DNA from: Dendrolimus kikuchii
Lineage: Eukaryota; Arthropoda; Insecta; Lepidoptera; Lasiocampidae
Length of the DNA: 64,000 bases
Reading direction: 5' to 3'
Assembly (NCBI GenBank): GCA_019925095.2
Contig: CM034398.1
Span: forward strand, 13,531,001 to 13,595,000
Shown here: positions 45,504 through 58,172 of the stretch, piece after piece
Position numbering within the stretch: the first letter of the stretch is position 1
How the letters are laid out: every line of letters starts with the position of its first letter
The notes under the pieces: generated by a model
The model's database searches: none
What the model was told of the DNA's origin: nothing
The model's input: the letters and a program-made list of their open reading frames with translations, nothing else
Made by a program: the position numbers and the translations under genes

Positions 45504-46694
45504 GTAGCTTATGATTTTTTGGTCTTAGTGAAAGAATATTTGACAGGATCCAATCGTTAAATAACACCGATGTAATTATGAAAGTTTATCGTGATACATC
45601 AAGAAAATAAAACTGGAAGCTAGGTGTGACTTATGTACAAGATTTTAGAATCAGAGTCAATGTCCCATAAATGTAAGTGAAAGGCGTCTAAATTACAAGT
45701 TGTCGCCTAAGGTTGGGCACACTCGTTTATCGTGATCATTGCCTTCGCTTATTGCGTTTCATATAACATTTTGTTTTTATATTTATAAAACTGCTCTGGT
45801 GTTGTAAGATGTAGCTTTATGGCACTAACTTCTAATAAAATATTGCGTCAATATTACTTGCCAACAATGTTCTTTTGTGAAATAGCGTTATAATACATGT
45901 ATTTTTCTTTAATTGGAATAGGCTAAGTTAAATTTTAAATGGCTTAGGAAAAGGCCTGTACAACACCCAAGCCTGCCAGTGTCGTGGCTTTTACCACACC
46001 CGCGCCATACAAACGGCCTATAAAACATTCGCTAATGTTCGGTTTTGGAGGATAGATGGGCAGTATTGGTAGTCGCCACTATTCTATCGCTGTTCCCAAA
46101 CAGTATGAATTATGAGCATTTCATTCAAATATTTAAAAAAGAACTGTTATTTTATGACGGCCAGTTATTCAAAAAATATGAATATACAGCCGGAACTTAG
46201 AACGCCCTCTAACAGTAAACTACAATTTTTTGAAAAACAAATAACAAATAGGTATGTTAATATTATACGTATCTATTATCTATGCCCACATACATAGTGC
46301 TATAGTAAAAACAACAACGTCAATAAACGAACGTAATACTGCTTATAATTCTACAGAACCTAAATATCTGTAAACACTTAACATTGCTGTGCAAATAACA
46401 GTTGTACACTAGTATTTCCTAAACTTCAACCAGTAACATATGTAGTAAGTAGCTAGGCCGGTATATGTATATTGCCTCAAAAAAGTGAAAATAGGAAGTA
46501 AGTGATACTAACTCGTAATAATATTAGAGAATAGTAAAGCTCACGTTTCTTTGCTTTGAAATTGTCATGTCATTAGACACATTAGTGTATGCAATTACTC
46601 GTTACATAAGATCTGTAAAGAGTGAAAGGGGCTGTAGGCGGAATCGCAAGTTTAGTCAATACTTAACACGTTTTGTGCACTTTCTCTGTACATT
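45504..46694. other. No gene recognised
   Basis: AT-rich; about 45950-46060 is more balanced. Nothing recognised. Confidence 0.55.
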
Positions 46695-46935
46695 CTTATA
46701 ACCTTCTTAACGTAGATTTCTTTTATAATTAAAACTACGTTTTAACGGTTTTAAGCGCGGCATTTGTTTGATTTTTATTTCGATTACTCATTTTAATTAC
46801 TTAAGCAATCGCGTCTACTGAAAAGTGACCGAAACGTCAAAATAAAAATCAAATTAATGCCGCGCTTAAACCCATTAAAACGTAGCTTTAATTATGTGTA
46901 CTAATCTCGAAAACTTAAGAAAATACTATGTAGAT
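46695..46935. mobile_element. Palindromic repeat (foldback MITE-like), copy 1
   Basis: AAAACTACGTTTTAACGG, TTTTAAGCGCGGCATT and TTTGATTTTTATTT on the left are repeated inverted on the right (46840-46900) with few mismatches; weaker pairing extends outward to TTCTTAA at both ends. A second copy at 57590-58172 has the same arms. No target duplication identified. Confidence 0.7.
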
Positions 46936-46936
46936 T

Positions 46937-47095
46937 TAGTAGAGCGGGCCCGGCATACGTTGTCTCGCCCTAAAAAAATCTAGAACCCGATTCCAGCGCC
47001 ACCTACCGGGTCTATTTGTGGATCTAACCATCCCGAGACCCATTCAAACACATAAAATGTCATCAAAATCCTAGAACCCGACTCCAGTGCCCAGC
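46937..47095 (+). repeat. Repeat W copy, plus strand
   Basis: GCGGGCCCGGCATACGTTGT, AAAAAAATCTAGAACCCGAT, CCAGCGCCACCTACCGG and GAGACCCATTCAAACACAT are the ordered blocks of a common lepidopteran repeat. CTAGAACCCGA(T/C)TCCAG(C/T)GCC occurs twice (46980 and 47071). Confidence 0.6.
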
Positions 47096-47454
47096 ATTTT
47101 GTTTAGATTGACATTTTAAATTCGTAATATCTTTTAAATGGAATGTCCGATTTGAATAATTCAAAAAGTAATCTACAAGTATTGAAACAGTCTTGAATAC
47201 GAAATGATTTGTATAAGGATTACCACAAAGGTATGAATAACATGGCCTGATTTTCATCGGTATTTCTATCAACTTTTAAAATGTATAAAAATATTTATAG
47301 TGACATAACTAAAACAGTTGAACATATGGTATTGCAAAGCTTTTTGTAGATATTGATATGTCCTTTAATATTGTAGAATATTTTTAGTTTTATCAGCAAT
47401 AGTCTCCGTAACGCATACTATGAAAGACATTTTATGGCTAATTATTTTACACCT
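47096..47454. other. No gene recognised
   Basis: AT-rich, nothing recognised. Confidence 0.6.
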
Positions 47455-47665
47455 TGGGTTACATTATCGAAGTTTTAGTCGGGATCCATATTTTTTCTAG
47501 CAATAAATATAACCTGTATTACTCAAAGACAATATATTCGAATGGAGAAAGAATTTTTAAATCGGTTCAGTAGTTTTTGAGTTTATTTATTATAAACTAT
47601 AAAAATACAAAGCTTTCCTCTTTATAATATTATTAGTATTAGTAGGTATAGATAACTTATTTACA
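47455..47665 (+). repeat. End of an interspersed short repeat
   Basis: AAATCGGTTCAGTAGTTTTT, GAGTTTATT and CTTTCCTCTTTATAATATTA are standard 3' blocks of short insect repeats. Confidence 0.5.
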
Positions 47666-47754
47666 TTGATACTTTTTAAATTGTATGTGTCATGGTGTTC
47701 GATGCCAGTGCCTAATAGAAACGTATGGTGGGATTCATGCTCTAATTAAAATTG

Positions 47755-48010
47755 CCCACCAGTGGGATAATGGGCGAGCTCTGTTAGATGTTTCTTTAAT
47801 GCCCCTGCTATACCCCAGGTATTATAGTTAGCCTAAGTGACTGTGTCCAAATGGGACTTAGGTACTTATAGCGTTAAAAATAATAATAATTAATAATTAG
47901 CTAAGTTAGTCTATATACATGAGTTATCTGTCAATGTTTAACGTCATTAACAATATCTTATCTCGAATAACACATTAAAACCTTAATTACATCTGCGTCA
48001 TAATCACTAA
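47755..48010 (+). repeat. Repeat Z copy 2, uninterrupted
   Basis: AATGCCCCTGCTATACCCCA, TGTGTCCAAATGGGACTTAG, TACTTATAGCGTTAAAA and CAATGTTTAACGTCATTAAC lie in one block, giving the pre-insertion arrangement of copy 1 at 41.2-42.75 kb. Confidence 0.6.
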
Positions 48011-48761
48011 ATATCAAGCTAAAGTGGCAGAAGATTGGTCATAGCTGTCGCTGAGCCAAATGAAGCAAACAAGTTAATTTATCAAAATAAATTTGTAAGG
48101 ACTTATTTCTGATTAATTTGTACAAAAAAGTAATAAATAGGTAATATAACCTCCTTTGAGAAAAGAATACGATGTAAAACTTTTCAGTGCTTATTAGGTA
48201 CTGGACAATTGTATATCCTAGCCTTCTTCCTCCATATTACTCATAACAACATGAAGTCAGAGTCATCGATGAAATAAGCTGTACGCAAAAATATGACAAT
48301 CATAGATGACACGATTTATGCAATTTACGCAACTTAACCTCCGCTGTGGTTATTACGGCTCATCGCGCACTTGGTAATTTGGCGATCACTTTCAAACGAA
48401 ATTATAAAATGTACTACGCTTAAGACATCCACATAACACGCCTCGTTTCACAACCTTGGCCTTTGGAATTATAAAGTCAAGTGTACATACTTTATGTACA
48501 CATACATACAATGTTACAGAGATATACTCAAAAAAGAGGTGACGCAATTTGTACTAACGAGATTATTTTCTTAACTACGTAAGGTCAACGTTATTGTGAA
48601 TACATTTTGACAAATTAGTATATTTTTCTAAAACTATTAGACTCAGGGTTATAATACTTGACAATGACATTGTCATTAAGTGTGTGAAACTAATCTTATG
48701 CCGTGCCGTGCCGTCTCCGTCAAATCCAATTAGAAGTGCCAGAAAATGCTGCCTTGATGAT
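48011..48761. other. No gene recognised
   Basis: AT-rich, nothing recognised. Confidence 0.6.
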
Positions 48762-49060
48762 ATTTTTTTTATTGCCTGAAGCAAGCAAACAGACAGATAT
48801 CCCAACTGATAGAAAGCATTTACCATCGCCTATGGATGTTTTCTATACCAGACTTAGCTCTGCGAAAATTTATAACGCCCTCCTTAAAAATCTCCATGTT
48901 ATAGCACCAAGGAAAAACCGCGGTGGCAAGTTCCCTCCAGATCGTTGTTATACGCAGAATAAATGTTCTAGAGAACCGTTGTGTAGTTGATTGTAGAAGC
49001 TCAAGGAAATGGGGATGTATGCCAAAGGGCTTGTAGTGGAACACTTACAAACCAATAGAT
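48762..49060 (-). pseudogene. LINE-J2 ORF2 C-terminal end and 3' UTR
   Basis: The minus frame (49042-48820) contains FHYKPFGIHPHFLELLQS, TQRFSRTFILRITTIWRELA, TAVFPWCYNMEIFKEGVINF. The R-T-x3-W-x2-L...VFP-x2-Y pattern marks the C-terminus of Jockey/CR1-type LINE proteins. A 3' UTR follows that shares with SINE-X CCATAGGCGATGGTAAA and CTGTCTG...CAATAAAAAAAA (T run 48762-48769). Upstream RT sequence is missing or unrecognisable; sequence to about 49250 may be a degraded part. Confidence 0.75.
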
Positions 49061-51027
49061 AGCGCTGTGCAATAATTGAGATCGCAAACGTTTCCCGAAA
49101 TGTACAAAGAATATATACAAATTTTCAACAATAACAGATGGGCCTAGACCTGTGAGGAACAGCAATAGCCTCGCTGGAAGATCTTCCTTTGAGACGGAAG
49201 AGTATTCCATCTCGCTCCTCCAAACATTAGGGTCAACTCTACAGGCTCATAAGAAGAAATGCCGAGGACCGCGTATAACGTAGAAGAAAAAATTGGAATG
49301 AAAAGAAGAAGAAAAACGCTTATTGATATTTAAGTAATTTAGTACAAATTTTTAATAAAGTAGCTGTTATTTAAAAAAAATCATGTTTACTAAACATCGC
49401 ATCTACCTATAGGTATAGGCAGTGGGAAGCTGACCACTTATTTGTAAAACGGATTCTTTCCCATGTAATACAGCTGCTCTCAGTCCAATAAACAACCGTG
49501 GCAAAAAAGAAGTAATAAAATTATAATTGCCAAAATTAAATTGTTCATCTTCAAAATATTCGTATTAAACATCACATTGCTTGTTCTCATCATTATATAT
49601 ATGATATTGCAATAGGTCTTGAATAAATAATTAGAACTGATTGAGACAATGATAAATAACTATATTTTGCATTTATGCACCCAAAGTAATAACCTTAAAA
49701 TTCAATGATATGCAAGAAAGATATCATTGAATTTAACTCGAATGTTTTGCAATTAGGTATAAAACGATGGAAAGGAACAACTCGAGTGAATCATTCATGA
49801 TGTTCTAAGTTCATTATTTTACGTATACTTAGAAGTGAACGTCAAGGTCGCATATTAAAATTTCAAACAAGATCTTAAATATATTATTACTTTATAAAAT
49901 TATCTTGCTAACAATCTCATTTATAAAATTTATTTAATAAACAACTGAATGGCTCACAAAATACATCATTCATAAAATTTACATGACTACACTTCAATTA
50001 AAGGTGTTTATATATTCATATGCATCTTAGTTAAGCTTCATTATCGGAAACGATTATATAATCCTTATTATCTCATATATTAATTTACTCATTTTAAAAT
50101 AAAATATTTTGTATATACAATAGATGACTAAGTGATCGAATGGAATATAAGATTGTAATATAATATTTTATAAGAGCCTTTATTCAATCAGATACAATAC
50201 ATTTTAGTATTTAATTTGGCATTAAATACGGTAAAAGTTATTAAATAAGTGAAGGTGATAATAATAAAGAAGTCTCGCTTGACCAAAAGCCTATCCTGTA
50301 TTTGGGACAACGCATTAGCATTGCTATACAGCGTTGAAATGCGGCCAGCATTTTGGGAACGCTGCCCACCAACTGTTAGCTGGAATCCATTTTTTATTTC
50401 TAAATACATACATACATAGTAGTTATTTTTTTTAATATTGTATGGTGTAAATCCTCGTAAAATAATATTTTTTTAAATTATTCAATCCATTTATTATTTG
50501 AAAGTGAATGTCAAGTTATTTTGATCTTCATAATAAATTGCTTTATGTAATAAATAGATTTTATTATTTATTGTACAATAAAGTGTTAAATATATTTTAA
50601 AATAAACAAAAATAGTTCTATTATATAAAGAAATATTTAATTGTATCAAATGTATGAGTCTAGCACTCCAGTAACTTGAGAAGAGAAAGGGCAAGGTAGC
50701 TAACTACACATTTAAAGTTTTAAGGCACACAGCTTATAACTATTTCTTTAAAAAATTCTTAGAATTTGGCAAACATATTATATACGCAGTCGACACTTAT
50801 AAAAATACTTTTAAAATGATCTTAAAATAAACATATACGAGTACGAGTATATTATAGAAACACACAATAGAGTAAACTAATAAGACACTGAAAATAATTA
50901 TCAGTTCAAAAATGATTTTAATCAAAAACGTTTTTTCGAGTAATATGTATTAGTTTAAGCGGATACGTGGGATGTAGCCGCTAGGCGACAAAGCACTTTC
51001 AAAATAAATTTTAAAAAACAACTTGAT
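49061..51027. other. No gene recognised
   Basis: Very AT-rich. A more balanced island at about 50280-50390 has no recognised content. Confidence 0.55.
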
Positions 51028-51380
51028 TTAGTATAAAAGTCATTAGTACCTATCGGTAGGTACCTCACCTTATTATGTATTATACAGTATACAGATAAAT
51101 AAAATTGAAGTGTCTGTTTGTAATGTTAAAATACCAGCTTTTTACTGAATTACATCAATATTTTTTTTTTTATTTAATCTCTCTATCTGGTTGTTTCAAC
51201 TAATCTCTAGAACGACAGGACCGATTTTGACGGGCAGATAACTGATGTTAAAACGAGTAACTTAGGTTACCTTTTTAGGGTTCCGCGAAAAGCTAAGGGC
51301 CCAGCTAGTTATAGTATAAAAGTCATCAGTATCTATGAATACTTTACCCTATTATTTATTATACCTACATTTGAATTGAT
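51028..51380 (+). repeat. Interspersed short repeat flanked by ~60-bp direct repeats
   Basis: Inside, TCTCTATCTGGTTGTTTCAA, GAACGACAGGACCGATTTTG and CCGCGAAAAGCTAAGGGC...CAGCTAGT are standard blocks of a common lepidopteran repeat. TAGTATAAAAGTCAT(T/C)AGTA followed by CC(T/C)TATTAT(G/T)TATTATAC occurs on both sides (about 51029-51087 and 51313-51368). Confidence 0.6.
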
Positions 51381-52466
51381 CCCTATCGTATAAGAAAACT
51401 ACAGTAGACTAAAAAGCTAATGCTGTCGAGTAAGGAGAAACTAGTTTGTAACATTTACGGTGTTCTATTGTCAGCAAAAAAACCCTTAGCCAGTAGTCAG
51501 TAAAGTGCCACATTGAGGCACCACACGTACGCACATTAAAAACAGACACGTTCGCACATCAAAGACTGGTATTGATAGATATTTTTTCTTCCAAAAGTAA
51601 CGTGTTTTATTATGGTGGATACGCGGAATTCATATTTTGAATTCAGAATATATCACACTTTCCTACTAACAACTTGTTTGAATGTTTATATGTTTAATCT
51701 TTCCTTATTCAAGACTTGGAGAATGAACTGCTTTTTATTAATTTGGGTATATTTTTATATATACCAAATTTGATATAAAAGTCATAGAAACATTATTTAG
51801 TCACACGAAGAGAGATGGACACATTCACTTCCAATGTTGTAAAAAATGTGCCCTATAAGGTGAAAAGTTCCCCAAAAAAATGAAGGATGTGGAACTGAAA
51901 AATTATTTCAACGATTTTTTGTTTCGTAAGTTTAGTTCTATTTATAGTATAGCTTGTTATTTGCATTATTACCGCAAAGAAATTATTTCAACGAAAATCA
52001 GATTCAATAAGTTTTTGAGGTATAAGTGATTTTCGTTCCAATATTTTTTCTGGGTTATCGCAAACAATTGAGTAAAATGGTGGCCATTGTTTGCCCGTAC
52101 GAAACTCTTCGATGAGCGTAGTCCTATACAAAAGCTATTAGTTTAAAAAACTTAAACGAAACTGAACGTCATAGACAAAAAAATTCCAATGCGTTCAACT
52201 GCACATTTCCGATTTTAAATTAGTCACGGCCGAACCGTTTTGCGAAAGAAAGTCACACCTGACTTCCACTGAAAGTGCTCGTGCTCAGAGAAAACGCCAA
52301 ATTTTCACGGTCAGTTGGTAATGGTACCCGATCCGACATCGTTAGTGTTAATAGATCCGATTTGAACACAGGCCTCGACGCCTTTTGCCATTACAGACAA
52401 AAAATAGATTTTGGAACATAAGGTAGAACACTATCGTCAGTTCGCCTAACTTCTTGAACCGATTGC
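51381..52466. other. No gene recognised
   Basis: AT-rich, nothing recognised. Confidence 0.6.
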
Positions 52467-52779
52467 TTTTTTTTTTTATTGCATGAGTTCAGTAGACAGG
52501 CAGACGGCCCACCTGCTGGAAAGTGGTACCATCACCTATAGGTATTTACAACACCAAAGGCGTTACAAATGCGCTGCTGCTCTCTTAAGGGAGACTGGAA
52601 CCTGGCCACTAATGCCGGAACACAACTCAAGGCTGTTATGACGGCATACTCTAGACCAGGGGTGGTAGCCATCCAGACTGGCAAATACCTTACCATCTGG
52701 CTGTGGGTTATTTAGTCGCCTCTTACGACAGGCCGTCCGGCCGCAGGAAATTGTATTATTTCTCCGTTCCTGCACGGAT
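52467..52779 (-). mobile_element. SINE-X copy 6, full length
   Basis: T run 52467-52478 to ATCCGTGCAGGAACGGAG (minus-strand start). Close in sequence to copies 1, 7 and 8. Confidence 0.8.
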
Positions 52780-53271
52780 GCGATTCTTTATCTTGATATC
52801 TAATAATATTATTTATTCTTAGGTCACGATTTCTGCCGCGTTTAATTTGGATTTGAAACACTTGGATTCCCTCCACTCGGAACCCATCTTTAATCATTCT
52901 CTATAAATTATTTATCTAAATCCAAAAGAAACTCTCAAGTCTATCTGGAAGCTCCTGACCTAATAATTTTATATAATATTAAAATGGGTGGAAGGAAAAA
53001 TAAAGCAAGTCTTGAGGTCTGGCAGCTGGTTTTTGCTGGGTTTGGGTCTTAATAGTTTTGATAATTGGATCCCAAACAGGTCGTACTTGCCAACCATCTT
53101 CTCTATTGTAATGTAACCTCTATGTACATATCATGTTTTTTTTTGTCTTGTATAATTTTGTCGTTGGTTTTGAAATATAGAAATATAAAATGGAACTTGC
53201 CTTTTCTTTAATACATTATATCTTAATATTAATTATAAGCTTTTAAAGGTATTGTAATTCGGTTGTTTAAC
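52780..53271. other. No gene recognised
   Basis: Nothing recognised. Confidence 0.6.
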
Positions 53272-53418
53272 ATGGCAACCGTGGGATTAAAGTCAAAGAC
53301 TAAAGAAAGATCCGTTTTGCGGCGATTGTTTGTGAAAAATACCAACAGGAGTATAGTAGAGATTCTAGAAAGACCGCATTCGGACTTCATACAATCTGCA
53401 AAGAGGCAATTAAAGTAA
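53272..53418 (+). pseudogene. Possible degraded BEL/Pao-type gag start
   Basis: ATG 53272 opens 48 codons, MATVGLKSKTKERSVLRRLF and VKNTNRSIVEILERPH; beyond the TAA other frames give HSDFLEDNLEKEKEEIENYS. The LKSK...R..L.R.F.K.N pattern followed by an E/K-rich stretch resembles BEL/Pao gag N-termini. No LTR, primer site or zinc knuckle is seen, so the call is weak; it could be chance. Confidence 0.25.
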
Positions 53419-55476
53419 TATCATGAACAAATAATTGATGGAAGGAGAGAAACCCTTAAGACTAAGTAGAATACATCGCACTCGGATTTTTTAGAAGACA
53501 ACTTGGAGAAAGAGAAGGAAGAAATTGAAAATTATTCTTCAAGATAGCTGCGTATTCTAACGAAATGTGAAATGTTATGAAAAAAAGAGAAGAAGTATCC
53601 AAACATTTCACAAAAGCGTGAGTCATTTCTTCATAATCAACCTCTAAAATAAGCTTACCAACGATAGCGATTGCGAAGTTTGACGGTAGCGTAAAAAAAT
53701 GGCTTCCATTTTGGAATCAACATTGACATTTTTACAAAATAATCATTGACATATTTAACCTCTATGATTACTGCTCCATAATAATATATAATTTTGTAAC
53801 TGATCTCTCTAAAGAGCCTACGTAACGTTAAAATATTTTTTCAATTTAGACTGGTATTAATTAAGATGCGCGTATTCAAATATACATACATATATAAATT
53901 CAAATAACTTTTCAATATATACATGCGATGTCATTATAATCTTACCTGCTATAAACATACAATTAATGTCGGCTCTGTCAAAAATTAATGAGATACTTCA
54001 AAAACACCATATTCGATTGAATATATTTCAACGATAATCGTAAAATATAAATTGATGCCATTAAAGCGTACCACAGGGGCGTATACAAATTTGAGGTCAA
54101 AATACTAACCAAATCGAATCTAAAATGACCTATGATCTGTTTCCGAAGGTCTATCAAGGCCTCAAACTTCTATTCGAACCGGTGTAAGGCGTAACGGTAC
54201 CTATATGGCAAATTCCGACACGTCCACTAACGGTCCGTCCTCCTGTCTCCACAGTATTCTCGTCATTACACTTCGATCTCAGTTCATTTAGTGGCCATGC
54301 GTGAATACAATCTAAATACTTTGATGTAAGCTTATAATCAAAAACTATCAATAACTACTTAATTACATTTTCTATTAGAACATGGATTAAAAGCGTCAGT
54401 AAACTATACATCGGATGAGTAGTATATATATATATATAGTATATTCTTGAAACGTAAGAATATAATAGTATCTACACATATACCTACACCTAGTACACAC
54501 AAAATGAAAATCGAAAAAAGTCCCTAGAATAGGTAAAATTAGATGTCTCAGGGCTTTGTGGCGCCTTGTGATTAGGAAATATATTTTAATTTGGGCAGAA
54601 TATCATTTCAGGTGTTGGAATTGGAAATTTGGTATTCTTTCCAATGACGAAGAAAATCCTATTCGCGAAGAATTCACCGCTTAAGCAAGAAAGTTTTCGG
54701 GCCCATGTGTGTATGTTGTTACAATTACCTCATGTCAATGGTGAGAATGGTGAGAAAATATTATAAACACTGCACATGGAGAGAGAAGGCCGAGCCTAGC
54801 GAGAAGTTTATGATCTGATATTAATACTATATTATTGATAAAAATTACGAACCTTAAACTTGCTCTAGGTATAGTTATGATTATAATATTATTACATTAA
54901 ATCTAAAATTAATTAAAGATTGTGTCAATAATATTTTAAACTCTCAACGGATTCAAATTGCATTTTTTCTAAGTTTGCTTGTATGCAATGGTTCATCTTG
55001 TTTTGTATGTATTTCAAAGAAATCAATCATTACCAAAGATAGACATTTCAAAATCTGTAATTATTTTAACTAAAAACCGTGAAATATTTCTTAACACTTG
55101 ATCAAGTAATACGTGTGACCACTGTACTCGAAACAAAGGATTTATTTGGCGGCTTTTACAAAAGTATGTAACGACAGCTTTCATGTGTTACAACAATTAG
55201 TTAAGGTATTACTTTCGCAAGTAACAGGTCACTTGAAAAAATCATAATCCATTCGTAGCCACGTTAGGCGTTGTCTTATTGTCTATTGTAATAATGATAT
55301 AAATATTTATCTACAAAGAGACAAAAAATTAGTTTAAAAATTCTTGAAGTCTCAAAACTATTCAGAAACTGAGAAACCGCTATCAGTTGTGAAATGAAAA
55401 TATGCTTAGACACACACTCATACACCGTTTTTTCTTTTCTTTCTTATGTTGTAATTTATAATGCTGGGAATTAGTC
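53419..55476. other. No gene recognised
   Basis: AT-rich. An exact 22-base match to the dispersed motif at 59.47 kb lies at 53453-53474, and a short (TA)n at 54423-54440. Confidence 0.55.
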
Positions 55477-55793
55477 TTTTTTTTTATTTTATTGCAGGAG
55501 ATCAGCAGACAGGCAGACGGCCCACTTGATGGAAACCGGTTACCATCGCCTATGGACATTTGCAACACCAAAGGTGCCACAAACGCGCTGTTGCTCTCTT
55601 AAGGGAGACTGGAACCTGGTCACTAATGCCGGAACACAACTCAAGGTTGTTATGGCGAAATACTTTAGACCAGCGGTGGTAGCCATCCAGTCGGGCAAAT
55701 GCCCTACCACCTGGCTGTGGGTTGTTTTGTCGCCTCTTACAACAGGCCACCGGGCAGCAGGAAATTGTATTCTTTCTCCGTTCCTGCACGGAT
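55477..55793 (-). mobile_element. SINE-X copy 7, full length
   Basis: T-rich tail 55477-55492 to the ATCCGTGCAGGAACGGAG start. Two overlapping minus frames of 98 codons cross it in different registers, and no frame is kept between family members, so they are not genes. Confidence 0.8.
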
Positions 55794-57589
55794 AGTAGTA
55801 TAGCAACAGGCAGGCGAGAGCCAGGACTAGCATCACACAGGTTCATACCTAGTTTGGACTCCTGCCCTTCCCACTTTTAATTAAATTTTTCTTATTTTGA
55901 ATATTATTTCTTTTGTTTTTAGTGAGAAATAAATAAAATACAAGAATGTTAACGCTGGTAATATTTAATAACAAGGTTGAGTGCGTATCGGCCCACATAC
56001 AGTGTAGGACTCCATAGTGAGAATGATTGGACTCTCACTGTTTTGCCGTACTGCTGAACCCAAAAGAACTAGTAAATGAAAACACCCCATATTTCAAAGA
56101 ATACTGCGCATATCTATTCGTAACCAAATTTTATTTAAAGTATTTTTTCACTTCTACCTATTTAATATTTTGTATAATTTTTCACTTCTAATTTAAAAAG
56201 TTAGATGAGATTGATAAGAATGCCACTTTGTTAGAATTAAGGAGCGCATACCTTACTAGTTATGAACTTATAACATAAGTCTCTTCGAAACAAAATTATT
56301 ACTTTTCAAAAACCAATAATAATCATTATTAATTTGTATTAATAACCTTTTCATCCCGAATTACATGAATATATTAAGCTATCCCTAATGTTTTTATGTA
56401 TATTGCTGTTACCTATTATATAATTTGATAAAAAGTTATTTATGGAACTATAAAATAGTGCTTATAGGGTTCTTTAGAGATCGAATACAAGTTATGAGGA
56501 TAGACAGTCGGACATGATGAATTCAGAAGAGTTCCGTTCTTACTATATAACTATTCATTCCTAAAAGCAGACCTTAAACTCAAATGACGTAATGAAAAAA
56601 TAGTTACGAATGTCGTAAAAAACAACGTTGAAAATATTTTGGTTAAACCGTGACGGTCGATGCAGCTAGTGGGTCCTTCGTGACAAGCATTGCAGCAGTT
56701 TTTGCAACAGAACTCATAATCGAATCACCATGAAACCGTTTGTTATAAACCTACTCCCATTTAAATGTTGAAAGTGAACCAGTCACGATCGTAGGTTAGA
56801 TGTACTTCAAGAAACAGAATCTTGTCTACTCGTTAAAAAGTGAGAGTTAGTATACTAGCGATTGGTGCCTTCCAATATAAAGATTTTTCCGGTTTATGTA
56901 ATTGATAGTAATAATTGTGATTAATTACTGGCATCAGATATTAGAAAGTGAAGCACGCAAGAGCAGGTTTCAATATAAGATTTATATTCCTTTTCGTTTT
57001 TAGAGCCTAAAGAAATTCATAAAAATTATAATTTATAAATCAATACTAACATTATAAATAAGAAAGTAACTATGTCTATTCATAAACTGTTTTTCTTGAA
57101 AATTATTGAGTCATATTGGTGGTAGAACTTAATTATCTTTAATGAAACCCACTTTACACAAAAAGAACTGCCACTATTTACAACTGTGCGTGGATTAAAA
57201 TAAAATGCACTTGACTGTTTTTACTATGATTGCTTGATTGATAAGAGGTACCGGTTGTTATAGTATAAAATATACTGTATGTTAATTATAATATATGACA
57301 TGTAAAGTAATTTTAATTATTCAGTCATTAATAAACTGTTTGACTAGTCAAAATTAAGAGAATTCAAAAGACTTCTTTAAAATAATATGCACTGAAAAAT
57401 ATTTTTTGAAAGTTATACATGTAAATTAAAACTTATATTAGAAAATATGACATCGTATCTTATAACACTCTTAGGACATCAAGAGGTTAAAACATTTTGT
57501 ACGATATTATCTTAGTGAGTATTTGTAACTCTATTTGTAACACTATACTACCTAAAATAAAATTTTATGAAAACTATGTTTTGACCGTT
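55794..57589. other. No gene recognised
   Basis: AT-rich, nothing recognised. Confidence 0.6.
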
Positions 57590-58172
57590 TGAAGCGCGGT
57601 ATTTTATATGATTTTTATTCCTGCTTTCGGCCACTTTTCAGTAGCCGTTATTACAGAAGACAAAGATGTCAAGTGTTAATGAGTAATGTTAAACTTGTTC
57701 ATTTTAATTATTGAATGTCGGAATAGAAAGAGAGTTGGTCTAAAAGAAAGTGTCGGGGTGAAGATAAGGAAAGGAATGCTCCGGTGGTTCGGGCATGTGG
57801 AAAGAATGCATGATGAAAGAATGACTAAACAGATATACAATGCAAAAGTGGATAGATGCAGAAGTCGTGGAAGGCCACGACACACCTTCCATGATCAAAT
57901 TGATCGTGTACTAGCGGAGGGTGATGTCAGGAGCCTTAAGAACAGACGAGCGTGCATGACAAGAGTTATGAATGTCAAACAAGCAAGTGAGGTGTGTAAG
58001 AATGGGCCTAAATGGCGCTCTGTTGTTCGTGCCTACCCCGCAAGGGAACTGGCGTGAAGTTATGTATGTATGTATGTAATGTCGGAATAACAATCAAATA
58101 AAACAGCGCGCTTAAAACCGTTACAACGTAGTAGTATGTGTACTAGCCGTGAAAACTTAAGAAAATACTATA
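57590..58172. mobile_element. Palindromic repeat copy 2, interrupted by LINE-Y
   Basis: The left arm TTGAAGCGCGGTATTTTATA with GATTTTTATT and the right arm AAACAGCGCGCTTAAAACCG are inverted partners and match copy 1 at 46.7-46.9 kb; TATGTGTACTA...AACTTAAGAAAATACTAT follows the right arm in both copies. Removing 57726-58089 restores a ~220-bp element. Confidence 0.75.
57726..58077 (+). pseudogene. LINE-Y copy 7
   Basis: AATGTCGGAATA flanks it exactly at 57714-57725 and 58078-58089. It is open from its first codons: RKRVGLKESVGVKIRKG, LRWFGHVERMHDERMTKQ, CRSRGRPRHTFHDQIDRV, ending RAYPARELA with stop 58055-58057 and (TATG)n. An uninterrupted frame with a perfect duplication suggests one of the younger insertions. 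Confidence 0.9.

Noticed and set aside
55526..55846. 98-codon minus-strand frames across SINE-X, similar at 25.4 kb
   Set aside because: Different copies are open in different registers and the shared text is explained by the non-coding SINE.
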